Assembly: GCA_016185425.1 (NCBI GenBank) | Contig: JACPNQ010000019.1 | Coordinates: 186,001 to 250,000 of the forward strand | Direction of reading: 5' to 3' | Source of the DNA: Acidobacteriota bacterium | GTDB lineage: Bacteria; Acidobacteriota; Terriglobia; Bryobacterales; Bryobacteraceae | DNA: 64,000 bases | Position numbers and translations under genes: made by a program | Shown here: one piece after another, positions 8,759-17,800 of the stretch | Numbering within the stretch: the first letter of the stretch is position 1 | Layout of the letters: each line of letters starts with the position of its first letter | Notes under the pieces: generated by a model | Seen by the model: only the letters and a program-made list of their open reading frames with translations | The model's database searches: none | Told to the model about the DNA's origin: nothing

Positions 8759-8783
8759 ACTTGTAGGTGAGACTACTACAAGT
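8759..8783. promoter_or_regulatory. BlaI-type operator in front of the blaI operon
   Basis: A perfect inverted repeat: ACTTGTAG (8759-8766), a 9-base spacer, CTACAAGT (8776-8783). It contains the TGTA/TACA half-sites known for BlaI/MecI repressors. It lies just upstream of the blaI Shine-Dalgarno sequence, where it would cover the promoter core on the minus strand; a TTGCTA about 15 bases further upstream could serve as the -35. The next upstream gene (TIGR03435) ends at 8816, so the site belongs to the blaI operon. Confidence 0.75.
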
Positions 8784-8815
8784 ACGTTTTCGTTAGCAAA
8801 AAAGTTCCCGGGCCT

Positions 8816-9592
8816 TTAATTTTCTGTCGGCTTGGAGACGCTGTCGACGACGATGACGTCGACGGGACCTTTCTGGGACTCAAGCTTTAGCCCGAGTTGT
8901 TCCTGGACGGCGGAAAAGATAGAGGGGCCGCTGTCGGAGGAGGTGATGGCGTCGGGGGTTCCCGGGGGAGGAGGACCGAAGGGGCCGCCGCCTTGACCGG
9001 GTTCGGGAGTCCAGTGGAGTTCGATGTCGAATCTGCCGTCGATGCCGGTCTTATCGATGACTTTGCGGCCGAGTTGCTGGGAGAGGGTCTGGGCGACCGC
9101 AGCCATCGTCGCGCCCTGTAGGGTAGCCTGGCCGCGGCCCATGCGGAACATCTGGCGGGGTTCACCGCCCGCGCTTGCGGCGGCCTTCATTTTATGAGGG
9201 CCCTTACCGGCGACGAGTGCATAGACGGGAAGCTCTTTCGACTCCCTGTGGTACTTGAGGCCGAATCGTTCAACAAGAAGGGCCTCCATCATAGGGCGCA
9301 GAATCTCGGGCGGCACACGGTCGGGGAGGCCCTCGGCTTTTGCATTGATGTCGTAGCGATCGGTGGTAATCCAGCCAGGGCCGCCGATGATCTGGAAGTC
9401 GCGAATGTCGAATGCCTGCATCATGAGGAACCTCACGTTGATGCCCGTAGCGGAAAGGCCTCCGGGCTGAACGCGAACCATCGCGCGCTGATCGTTGCCG
9501 GCGTTGGGCTTAATAGTGGCGACGTCGAAGGACTTCTGTGAAAACGCCGCGGCGGCAGTCAGGAAAATGAGGGCAAAGGGGCGTGAGGCCAT
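8816..9592 (-). CDS. Stand-alone TIGR03435 family exported protein
   Basis: A 258-residue protein with a signal peptide (1-18, cleavage near AAAFSQ) and a single TIGR03435 domain: FDVATIKPNAG, the block I-I-G-G-P-G-W-I-T-T-D-R-Y-D-I, a central R-F-G-L-K-Y-H-R-E-S-K-E-L-P-V-Y-A-L, and V-I-D-K-T-G-I-D-G-R-F-D. The end KGPVDVIVVDSVSKPTEN matches the end of the M56 fusion almost residue for residue. The family is widespread in soil acidobacteria and its function is unknown. It is upstream of blaI on the same strand, with 70 bases and the operator between them. Inference: it could work with, or compete with, the sensor domain of the M56 fusion. Confidence 0.85.
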   Translation of the reverse strand: MASRPFALIFLTAAAAFSQKSFDVATIKPNAGNDQRAMVRVQPGGLSATGINVRFLMMQAFDIRDFQIIGGPGWITTDRYDINAKAEGLPDRVPPEILRPMMEALLVERFGLKYHRESKELPVYALVAGKGPHKMKAAASAGGEPRQMFRMGRGQATLQGATMAAVAQTLSQQLGRKVIDKTGIDGRFDIELHWTPEPGQGGGPFGPPPPGTPDAITSSDSGPSIFSAVQEQLGLKLESQKGPVDVIVVDSVSKPTEN

Positions 9593-9634
9593 ACTGCGAT
9601 ATACGCAATTGGCGGCAAAAGTTCCCGAAATTAG

Positions 9635-10048
9635 TTACTCAGTTTTTCGGCCCAAGCCCTGGAGCAGGATTTTGGCCCGATCAAGAAGGCCGCGTCGTGC
9701 AGCCTGTTCAACGGTGGTTTCGGAAGACGGCTCCAGCGTTGCGAACCAGTCGTCGACCGTCCGGTCGGGAACCATTTCCCCGGCGCGTGCGCGCATAGCC
9801 GCCTGGGAACGGACATGGGGAGCCGATACAGGGAGAGCCGATACAGTAGTGGGAGGTTGTACGAGGCTACCGGCGCTTCGGGCATGATCGACGATGATTT
9901 TCGACCATTCGACCCGGGCACTGGCGGCGGGCGGCGGTTCCGGGAGTTTGGAGGGGATGGAAGCAGATGCGGGCTCGGTCCGCGGCCGCTCCTGGCGGCG
10001 CTTGTGATGACCCGGGTTCTTCGTGAATTCCGCGCGTAGCTTGGGCAT
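9635..10048 (-). CDS. Hypothetical protein, proline- and arginine-rich
   Basis: An open frame of 137 codons from ATG 10048 (an in-frame start 24 bases further upstream is possible). The N-terminal half is basic and proline-rich, low complexity, with a 15-base in-frame tandem duplication (9817-9846). The C-terminal 40 residues look like an ordered helical segment (TVDDWFATLEPSSETTVEQA). Third codon positions are mostly G or C, as in neighbouring genes, which favours real coding. No family is recognised. Its stop is 42 bases from the start of the TIGR03435 gene on the same strand. A weak GGGG lies before the ATG. It could be spurious. Confidence 0.5.
   Translation of the reverse strand: MPKLRAEFTKNPGHHKRRQERPRTEPASASIPSKLPEPPPAASARVEWSKIIVDHARSAGSLVQPPTTVSALPVSAPHVRSQAAMRARAGEMVPDRTVDDWFATLEPSSETTVEQAARRGLLDRAKILLQGLGRKTE
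9817..9846. repeat. 15-bp tandem duplication
   Basis: Two adjacent copies of a 15-base unit (GGGGAGCCGATACAG and GGAGAGCCGATACAG) differing at one base. The duplication keeps the reading frame of the hypothetical gene at 9635-10048, adding five residues, and looks like a recent slippage event. Confidence 0.8.
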
Positions 10049-10295
10049 CGGTACCCCGAGTGTAACAAGCAAAAAAGACGATGCAATCCAACGACTTACC
10101 TAGTACTTTTACCGGGAATTGGAGGGCCGGCGTTGCCGCCCTGGAACGGGGTGGACGTGCCATTTATCCTTTGGTGTCAATCAGTTAACCAGCGAAAACG
10201 CACGCCGGGGACACCCCCCAAAAGGACTACGCTCGCCCGGTGCGGCGCGCGAGCAACCACCGTTAATTGTTCGGCGTCTGTAATATGAAAGAATC

Positions 10296-10772
10296 ATGCG
10301 AACTCTCACTCTGGTCCTGGCGCTGCCGATCGCGCTGCTGGCGCAGAAGTACGACGGCCCGCGCCCGGCCAGTCCTGATGTCCCATACCTGCAGCATGCA
10401 TCGAAGCTCATTCCGCTGGACAAAGACGAGGCCAAAGAGGACAAGCGCAAGGATGGAACGGCGTTTGTGACGCCGGGAGTGGCGGCGAAAGCGCGGACGC
10501 CGCTGGCGGAACCGATCATTCTGTTCGAGACGAAGTCGATTGCTCCGGAAAGACTTTCGCTCTACCGGATGGACGTGAAGAGCGGGAGCCGCGAGGTGTT
10601 CTTCTATGACAACCCCAAGAAACGGAAGGACTCATCGAAAGTCCTGCGTCTGAGCGTGGTGAAAGTGGCGCAGGGGTTGTACCGGCTGGAGCCAACCGAG
10701 CCGCTGCCGAACGGGGAGTACTGTCTCTCGCCGGCGGACTCGAACACTGTGTATTCGTTCACAATCTACTAG
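10296..10772 (+). CDS. Small exported protein of unknown function
   Basis: A 158-residue protein with a clear signal peptide (MRTLTLVLALPIALLAQ). The mature part is rich in charged residues near its start (DKDEAKEDKRKDG) and then beta-like, ending NGEYCLSPADSNTVYSFTIY, a pattern typical of small acidobacterial surface beta-sandwich proteins. No catalytic motif is visible and no family is recognised. A 247-base segment upstream (10049-10295) carries no gene I can support. The VOC gene follows after 26 bases on the same strand. Confidence 0.75.
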   Translation: MRTLTLVLALPIALLAQKYDGPRPASPDVPYLQHASKLIPLDKDEAKEDKRKDGTAFVTPGVAAKARTPLAEPIILFETKSIAPERLSLYRMDVKSGSREVFFYDNPKKRKDSSKVLRLSVVKVAQGLYRLEPTEPLPNGEYCLSPADSNTVYSFTIY

Positions 10773-10798
10773 AACCCGTTGTTGGTACAATCGCCCAT

Positions 10799-11179
10799 AT
10801 GTTTAATGGTCTGGAACATACGGCGATTGCGTCGCCGAATCCGCAACGGCTCGCGGAGTGGTATCGCGATTTCCTGGAGTTCCGCATCAACTTCGAGTAC
10901 GCGGGAAACTATTTCGTCCGGGCGCGAAACGGGTCGATGCTGGAGATCATTCCGTCGGAAGGCGAGCGGCCATCGAACAAAATGCGCGATCCCGGTATCC
11001 GGCATATGGCGATCGAGGTGGACAACTTCGATGAGGGCCATGCCCATCTGAAAGAGAAAGGCGTACTCTTTCTTGGCGATCCGTTTACGACGCAGGGTAA
11101 CCGTCTGGTGTTTTTCGCCGACTGCGACGGTAATATTCTGCATCTGATCGAGCGGCCGTCACCGCTACCGGGCTTCTAA
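10799..11179 (+). CDS. VOC family (glyoxalase/dioxygenase fold) protein
   Basis: A 126-residue single-subunit vicinal oxygen chelate protein. It opens with LEHTAIASPNPQRLAEWY, placing the first metal-ligand His at position 7. A second region RHMAIEVDNFDEGHAHLKEKGV provides the second His, and GNILHLIE the C-terminal Glu, so the usual H-H-E ligand set appears to be present. The reaction (isomerase, dioxygenase or resistance protein) cannot be told from sequence. The MFS gene starts 6 bases after its stop, so the two are probably co-transcribed. Confidence 0.85.
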   Translation: MFNGLEHTAIASPNPQRLAEWYRDFLEFRINFEYAGNYFVRARNGSMLEIIPSEGERPSNKMRDPGIRHMAIEVDNFDEGHAHLKEKGVLFLGDPFTTQGNRLVFFADCDGNILHLIERPSPLPGF

Positions 11180-11185
11180 ACCGCT

Positions 11186-12397
11186 TTGATTCAAAGAGTC
11201 TTCAAAGCGTTTCAGTACACCGATTTCCGACGCATGTGGATCGGGGCGTGTCTGTCCTCGGTCGGCACGTGGATGCAGAAGCTGGCCCAGAGCTGGCTGG
11301 TGTTCGATCTGACGAGCTCGGTGTGGTATCTGGCGCTCGACACTTTTCTGGGCGAGATACCGATCTTTCTTTTTTCCCTGATCGGCGGCGTTGTGGCGGA
11401 TCGGATGGACCGCCGTAAACTTCTCCTCATGTCGCAGTTCATCCAGATGACGTGCGCGCTGGTGCTGGCGGCGAGCCTTTTTGCGGGCCAGGGCAAGGTG
11501 CGTGTGGAGCTTATCTTCTGCCTGAGCTTTATTGTGGGGACGGCGCAGGCCTTTGGCGGACCTGCGTATCAGTCGATCATTCCATCGTTGATTCCCAAGG
11601 AAGACTTGCAAAACGCGATCGCCCTGAACTCGATTCAATTCAATCTGGCTCGTGTGATCGGACCAGCGCTCGGCGGGGTAGCGATGGCAAAGCTTGGGCC
11701 GGCCTGGTGCTTCACGCTGAACGGGCTGAGCTTTATCGCAGTGATCATTTCGCTGCTGATGCTGCCGGTGCGGCTGCCGTTGGGGGCAAAGAAAGAGAGC
11801 CCGATGGAGGCGATGAAGGGCGGCATCGCTTTTGTCCGCAACCGCGAGGGTATGTTGGCGCTGATCGCGCTGGCGTTCCTGATGACGCTGTTGGGCTTGC
11901 CGCTGATTACGTTTCTGCCGGTGATGGCGAAAGACGTGCTGCACCTGGGCGCGGATGCGTATTCCACGCTGCTTTCGGTTTCCGGGATGGGGAGCGTGGC
12001 GGGTGCGCTGATTGTGGCGGGATTGAACAATGTGAAGCATAAGGGGCAGGCGGCGCTGCTCATTTTGACTCTGCTGGGCGGCTTGACGATGGCGTTTTCG
12101 GCGTCGAAGGTTTTCTGGGTGAGCTGCGTATTTCTGTTTCTTGGCGGCGCGGCGTTGATCTCGGTGTTCGCGCTCGTGACCAGCCTTGTGCAGTTGCAGA
12201 CGACCGACGAGATGCGCGGACGTGTGATGAGCGTTTATAACGTAGCGTTCCGGGGCGGGATGCCATTTGGGAACCTGACGTCGGGGCGGCTGATGCAGAT
12301 CCATGGCGCACCGGTGATTCTTGCAATCAACGGCGGTTTGCTAGTGGCATTGGCCATCTATTTTTTGTTGGTCCAGCGGAAGATCGCGCGCATCTAG
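11186..12397 (+). CDS. MFS transporter, MFS_3 (EntS-like exporter) type
   Basis: A 403-residue inner-membrane carrier with about 12 hydrophobic segments. The N-terminus (FKAFQYTDFRRMWIGACLSSVGTWMQKLAQSWLVFDLT) and the cytoplasmic loop G-G-V-V-A-D-R-M-D-R-R-K are characteristic of the DHA3/MFS_3 exporters related to the enterobactin exporter. The second half begins near residue 215. The start is TTG at 11186, 6 bases after the VOC stop; no ATG is available before the conserved first helix. Substrate unknown; siderophores, lipids or drugs are all possible. Confidence 0.85.
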   Translation: MIQRVFKAFQYTDFRRMWIGACLSSVGTWMQKLAQSWLVFDLTSSVWYLALDTFLGEIPIFLFSLIGGVVADRMDRRKLLLMSQFIQMTCALVLAASLFAGQGKVRVELIFCLSFIVGTAQAFGGPAYQSIIPSLIPKEDLQNAIALNSIQFNLARVIGPALGGVAMAKLGPAWCFTLNGLSFIAVIISLLMLPVRLPLGAKKESPMEAMKGGIAFVRNREGMLALIALAFLMTLLGLPLITFLPVMAKDVLHLGADAYSTLLSVSGMGSVAGALIVAGLNNVKHKGQAALLILTLLGGLTMAFSASKVFWVSCVFLFLGGAALISVFALVTSLVQLQTTDEMRGRVMSVYNVAFRGGMPFGNLTSGRLMQIHGAPVILAINGGLLVALAIYFLLVQRKIARI

Positions 12398-12421
12398 AAG
12401 TTTGAGAGAATAGAATTTGAG

Positions 12422-13093
12422 ATGCGCGGACCGGTTCTTGCGATGATTTGCAGCACAGCGGCGTTTGCCGCCGATGCTCCTTTGGAGACGGCGAGAAACA
12501 GGCAGGACCGCGTAGCACTGGAGAAAGCCGGCGCCACCCGCGCAAAGACGGCGAAGAACGGCGCCGGGCACTACGACGCGGCGCTGGCGTATTCGTACCT
12601 GAGCGAAGTGGCGCTGGAGTTGCGGGACAAGAGGCAGGCGCGTTCGGCGGCGGAATTGGGGATTTCGGCGGCGAAGGCGGCAATCGGCGCCGAGCCGAAT
12701 AACGCGGAGTACCACCGGCTGCTGGGGACGCTGTGCGGGCAAGTGATTCCGGCCGATCCGATGGCAGGATTCCAACACGGGCGTTGCGCGAAGGAAGAGA
12801 TCGAGAAGGCGCTGCAGATGAACCCGAAGTCGGCCCTGGGCTGGGTGTCGAGCGGGGTTGGGAAGTTTTATCTGCCGTCGATGTTCGGGGGCGGTGTAGA
12901 CCTGGCAATGAAGGACTTTCAGAAGGCCGTGTCGATTGATCCGAAGCTGGCCGAGGGATGGCTATGGATCGGACTGGCGCACCGGAAGGGGAACCGCAAC
13001 GCAGAGGCGCGGCAGGCGTTGCAGAAGGCGAAATCGTTGAGTCCGGACCGCGTTTGGATTCAACAGCAGTTGGACAAGACGCCGGCGCAATGA
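12422..13093 (+). CDS. Exported tetratricopeptide repeat protein
   Basis: A 223-residue protein with a signal peptide (about 1-17, ending TAAFAADAP) and TPR-like helical pairs: about 52-88 (YDAALAYSYLSEVALELRDK), 90-125, and a clear pair in the C-terminal third (FQKAVSIDPKLAEGWLWIGLAHRKGNRNAEARQALQKAKSL). The repeat at about 160-180 (MFGGGVDLAMKDFQKAVSIDP) is the pattern seen in TRAP-T associated or regulator-of-microtubule-dynamics-like TPR proteins. Probably periplasmic. The stop overlaps the start of the following membrane-protein gene (ATGA), so the two are translationally coupled. Confidence 0.8.
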   Translation: MRGPVLAMICSTAAFAADAPLETARNRQDRVALEKAGATRAKTAKNGAGHYDAALAYSYLSEVALELRDKRQARSAAELGISAAKAAIGAEPNNAEYHRLLGTLCGQVIPADPMAGFQHGRCAKEEIEKALQMNPKSALGWVSSGVGKFYLPSMFGGGVDLAMKDFQKAVSIDPKLAEGWLWIGLAHRKGNRNAEARQALQKAKSLSPDRVWIQQQLDKTPAQ

Positions 13094-14661
13094 ACGATCG
13101 TCCGGTGGTGGCGCTGCTGGCGCTGATTGGCATCGGGCTGTGCGGATTTTTCGTTTTTCCCGGGCATACGTACTTACACCAGGACTCGCAGATCTATCTG
13201 CCGATGATGGAGCGGTTGGTGGACGAACGGGTGTTGGCGAACGACCTGATCGCGACGCATCCGCATCTTTCCTTCACCTGCTATGACGAGATCGCGGTAG
13301 GGCTGCGGAAGCTCACGGGGCTGGATTTTCAAGCGATCCTGGTGGCACAACAGATTGTGACGCGGCTGCTGGGATTGCTGGGTGTGTTCCTGCTGGCGCG
13401 GAGTGCGGGGTTGAGTGCCGCCGCGGCGACGCTGGCGGCGGGCCTATACGGCCTCGGAGCAACGATCGTCGGGCCGTCGGTGTTGACAGTGGAATATGAG
13501 CCGACGCCGCGGACATTCGCCCTGCCGCTGATGATTCTAGCGGCGGGTTTGGGCGCGGCGCGGAGATGGGCGTTGGCGGGCGCGGCGGCCTTTGCGGGTT
13601 TTTTGTATCATCCGCCGACGGCTTTGCCTGTGCTGCTGTTGATGATCCTTTATGTCTTGATGCCGCGGCATATCGACGGGCGGTGGCGGTTCCTGGGATG
13701 GGTAGCGGCGGCGTTCGCGGTGATTGTTGTCGCGGCGAAGCTGCAGGCAGGTGTGAGGCTGGAGCAAGATTTCTTTTCCCGGGTTTCGCCGGATGTAGAA
13801 AAGCTCCAGCGAATGCGGGCCTCCTATGTATTTGTGGGGATATGGTTCAAGCAATACGCGTGGCATCACTTCGCGTTGGCCGCTGTGGCGCTGGCGGCGT
13901 GTCTGCGCCTTCGGCGCGGGCTGGAAGGATTCGGCCGATTCTTTTTGGCCGCATTGCCGGTAATGGGACTGCTGAGCCTGGCGGTGTCGTGGATTGCAAT
14001 GGACTTGATGGGATGGGGCTTGATGCCGCAGTTCCAGCCAGCACGGACCGTGTTGTGGACGACCTTCGCGGCAGTGGTTGCCTCCGCAATGGCTGCGGGG
14101 CTGGCGGATGGTTTTGGGGAGCGGGTGGCGTGGCTAGTTGTTCCCTTGGCAATTACCGTGCAGACGCAGCCCCTGGATCTGTTCTGGACCGCAAACGCGA
14201 CGGTGTGGCAGCATCTTGGGCTGGTGTTGGTCCTGGCGGTGATGGCGGCGCTAACGCTGCGATTCGGAGCGTGGGCGGCGGGAGTGTGGACTGTGATGGC
14301 GATGTTCGCGATTCTCCACATTGGCGGGGTGCGGAACTATCCGCAGGTGCATTCGCGAGAATTGGACGAGTTGTCACGGTGGGCACAGGAGTCGACGGCT
14401 GTTGAGGCGGTATTCCATTTCCCCGATGCGGGGAAGGAGCTGTATCCGGGGATATTCCGGGCGCGCGCGGAGCGAGCGGTGTGGGTGGATTGGAAAGGCG
14501 GCGGGCAAGTGAATTTCCTGGAGCCGCTGGCGCGGGAGTGGTGGAGACGATGGAGCGCACTGCCAGCGGGGACTGGCGATTACTACGTTCGCAAGGCGGG
14601 GAGATGCGCAACGGGGACGCTTTTCGCCAACGCAAAATACTGTGTTGAACCCGCTCGTTAG
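13090..14661 (+). CDS. Polytopic membrane protein, possibly GT-C-like
   Basis: A 523-residue protein with about 10-12 hydrophobic segments through residue 420 and a soluble C-terminal region of about 100 residues. The first periplasmic loop carries HQDSQIYLPMMERLVDERVLANDLIATHPHLSFTCYDEIA, rich in acidic and His residues, as in GT-C membrane glycosyltransferases, but no diagnostic signature confirms this. The start at 13090 is chosen because it overlaps the TPR stop (ATGA) and begins at a hydrophobic helix; the frame extends 44 codons further upstream inside the TPR gene, which is not credible. Similar large membrane proteins of unknown function are common in this phylum. Confidence 0.75.
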   Translation: MNDRPVVALLALIGIGLCGFFVFPGHTYLHQDSQIYLPMMERLVDERVLANDLIATHPHLSFTCYDEIAVGLRKLTGLDFQAILVAQQIVTRLLGLLGVFLLARSAGLSAAAATLAAGLYGLGATIVGPSVLTVEYEPTPRTFALPLMILAAGLGAARRWALAGAAAFAGFLYHPPTALPVLLLMILYVLMPRHIDGRWRFLGWVAAAFAVIVVAAKLQAGVRLEQDFFSRVSPDVEKLQRMRASYVFVGIWFKQYAWHHFALAAVALAACLRLRRGLEGFGRFFLAALPVMGLLSLAVSWIAMDLMGWGLMPQFQPARTVLWTTFAAVVASAMAAGLADGFGERVAWLVVPLAITVQTQPLDLFWTANATVWQHLGLVLVLAVMAALTLRFGAWAAGVWTVMAMFAILHIGGVRNYPQVHSRELDELSRWAQESTAVEAVFHFPDAGKELYPGIFRARAERAVWVDWKGGGQVNFLEPLAREWWRRWSALPAGTGDYYVRKAGRCATGTLFANAKYCVEPAR

Positions 14662-14746
14662 AGCGGTCATGCTTTGGATACACATGGCCGCGGGCATGAT
14701 CGCGGCAGCGGATACGGCCGGCCTACCGGTTAGGAGGCACATAGCC

Positions 14747-14842
14747 GTGGCATGGATACTGACTCTGCCAGTATGCGTGTTTCTGGGGGCGATGCTGTTC
14801 GCGTTGAGCCTGAATGCGATCGCCCTGTTCGGGCTCGGCTAG
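14747..14842 (+). CDS. Possible 31-residue membrane peptide
   Basis: A short frame from GTG 14747 with a strong AGGAGG (14732-14737) 9 bases upstream. The peptide is a single hydrophobic helix (MAWILTLPVCVFLGAMLFAL then SLNAIALFGLG). The frame is open further upstream (from GTG 14642), but the Shine-Dalgarno sequence points to the short version. It ends inside the stop of the convergent TonB-type receptor gene. Evidence is limited to the Shine-Dalgarno sequence and the hydrophobicity. Confidence 0.35.
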   Translation: MAWILTLPVCVFLGAMLFALSLNAIALFGLG

Positions 14843-17800
14843 AAAATCAGCTTCAGGCCAAACTGCAACTGGCGGTTGGCGCGCGCCGTAGTGCTGATGG
14901 TGCCGAATTGCGCAGTGCCAAGAGTGAGCGCGGGCTGGCCGAGTTGCGGCGTGTTGAAGAGGTTGAAGGCTTCGGCACGGAATTCGACGCGCATGGTTTC
15001 GCGGAGCGGGATGCGGAAGTTGCGCTGCAGTGAGATGTCCGTGCTGACGGTTCCCGGGCCGGTGAGAATGTTTCGGCCGGCGTTGCCGATCGTGTAGGCG
15101 GCCGGGAAGACGAAGGCGGATGTGTCGAACCAACGGCCGGCAGTGGGATTTTCGAGCTTGCCATTCGCGATACGGTTTGGCCAATTAGCGGTGCCGGTGT
15201 TGGCGTTGTCGAAATTCAGATTGAGAGTCATGGGCAGACCGCTGGCGAGGGTAGTGATTCCACTGAACGCCCATCCGCCCGCGAGATGGGCGCCGGGCCC
15301 ATTAGTGATGAACTGCCGGCCTTTGCCGAACGGGAGATCCCAGAAGCCGCTGATGACCATGCGGTGGGCTGTGTGGTGATCGGAGAGGCCATAGTTGAGG
15401 CGGCGGTTGCGCGTGTCGGTGATGGAGCCGGAGCCGCTGGAGTTGGTACAACCGTCGCAGAGGTCGATGGTGGTTTGCATGTCGAGCGATTTGCCGAATG
15501 TGTAGACACCGAGGAGACTGAAGCCGCGGGAGAAACGGCGCTCCAGCCGAGTGGAGACGCCCTGGTAGTTGCTGGTGACCCAGGGATCGACCTTGAGGAT
15601 GCTGCCGGAATAGATTGCACTCAGCGGGCGGCGTGTATTGACGGCACCAGGTCCCGGCAGGGGCTGATTGCCTTCATAGGCCCCGTAAAGCTTGACGCCG
15701 TGATTGCCGACGTAGCCGATTTCCCAGACCAGGTCCCTGGTGAGCTCTTTCTGGATGTTGAGGTTCCATTGCTCGACGTAGGGGAGGGTGAAGCGGGTGC
15801 TCCAGCTTCGGATTTGCGTCGTGGCTTTGGGATCGAGTTTGTAGGCGGCGGGATCGATGGGTGCAGGACGCGCGGGGAGTTTCCCGCTGAGCGGGAGGGT
15901 ACTCGAGACATTGAGCTGGTCGCTGACAAGGGCGAAGCCGCCGAAGCCGACGAAGGGAGGATTGTTGGTCATGCGCTGGCTGACGCCGAAGCCTTCATCC
16001 TGTGCGAAGAAGATGCCGAATCCGCCGCGGACGACGATACCCCGTAGAGCTTTGTAAGCGAAGCCCGCGCGCGGAGCCAGGTTGTTCCAGTCGGTCTTCT
16101 GCAAGGCGCTAGGGAGGCGGGAGTCGCCAGCGAGGACATATTGGCCATAGAGGGGATCGCCGCTATCTAGCACGAGGTTTGCCAGCCGGTTGTTGGCGTC
16201 ATAGAAAGGGCTGGTGATTTCGTAACGCAGGCCGGCATTGATTGTGAGGCGTGAGGTGACGTTCCAATCGTTCTGAACGTAGAAGTAGTAGTTCTTCGCG
16301 CGCTCATTCGCGTCGGAGGGAGTGCCGGTGGTGATGGAGTTCGGCAAGCCGAGAAGAATGTCGGCGACCGAGCTGCCGCTTCCGGGGCGGCGCTGCGGGT
16401 TCTGCGTGAAGACGCCGTTGAAACCGAAGGAGCCGCGGCCGTCGAGCGTGGCAAAGGTAGGAGCATCAATGTACTGGAAGTCGAACCCGATCTTGGTGGT
16501 CTGCTTGCCGTGGACGATGGAGAGGTTGTCGGAGAAGTTGTAGACGCGGGAATTCTTGGTGACCGGCACGTTGTCGAAATTGGCTGGGCGGGCGCCGATC
16601 CCGGCATATCCGGTGATGTTGATAGTAGGCATGCCGGATTTGACGGTGGAGGCGAGAGCGCCGGGAATGAGATCTTCCAGCTTTTCGGTTGCATCCTGGG
16701 TGAGGCCGACCTTGTTGTAGGCAAAGCGAATCTCATTGACCATCGTTGGAGTGATGATGCGTGTGTAGCCGATGCCATAGCTGCGCGCGGGGACATCGCG
16801 GACGACGCCGGTCTGCACGCCGGGCGGGAGCAGCGGTAGTGCGGTGAAGGCAGCCTGGTCGAGCGACCAGCGGGCGAAGAGGGTGTCCTTGTCGCTGAGT
16901 TTTACGTCACCCCGGATGGTTGCATTATGGGAGCGCGTGGAGAGCAGCGGATTGTTGAAGTAGTTGATGGCGGCGCTGGGCAATTGCGGGTTGGGATATC
17001 GATCGACGAGGCTTTTGCCGAGCGGGTCGAAGCGATTGGCGGGGATGGTGTTGTTGACGAAAGGATCGCGGATGGATCCGGCGCCGGTGGGATTAGCGCG
17101 GGTGGTGAGGGGATCGTAGATCGGGATGGTAAAGGCGCCAGCGCGCTCCTGCGGCAGCGGAACCGCGCCGCTGGCGGCGGAGCCCTGACTGATGTGTGTG
17201 CGCTGATAGGCGCCGTGCCACCAGGCACGATTCTTGACAATTCTTCCACCGGCGGAGCCGCCGAACTGGTGCTCGATGAAGAGAGGTCTTTGGGCGGAGG
17301 GGAGGAGGAAGAAGTCGCGAGCGTCGAAGGCATTGTTGCGAAGGAACTCGAGCGCGGAGCCATGAAAATCGTTGGTGCCTGACTTGGTGACGACGGTGAC
17401 GACAGCACCAGCGGAAGCTCCGTACTCGGCGGAGTAGTTGCTGGTCTGGACTTTAAACTCGGAGATGGCTTCGAGCGACGGACGTATGGCGTCGCGGGCA
17501 CGGTTGTCGAGACCTCGGAGGTAGTTCTGATTGCGGGCGCCATCGAGGAGGAAGGCGTTTTGCAGGCCGCGGTTTCCGTAGGCGGAGAAGGACTGATCGC
17601 GCGTACGGGTATTGGGGACTGTGCCCGCGGTCAGCCCGCCCAGTTGGAGATAGTTGCGGCCGTTGAGGGGGAGTTGCTGCATGGTGCGGTTATCGATGGT
17701 CTGGCCGACGGTGTTAGTGGTTTGCTCAAGGAGTTCGGCCCCGGCAGTAACGGTGACGGCGTCGGAGATGGCGCCGACTTCGAGATTGAGACGGAGGTTG

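Noticed and set aside
10231..10254. GCTCGC...GCGAGC hairpin as a terminator
   Set aside because: No U-run on either strand and no gene end nearby; likely chance in GC-rich DNA.
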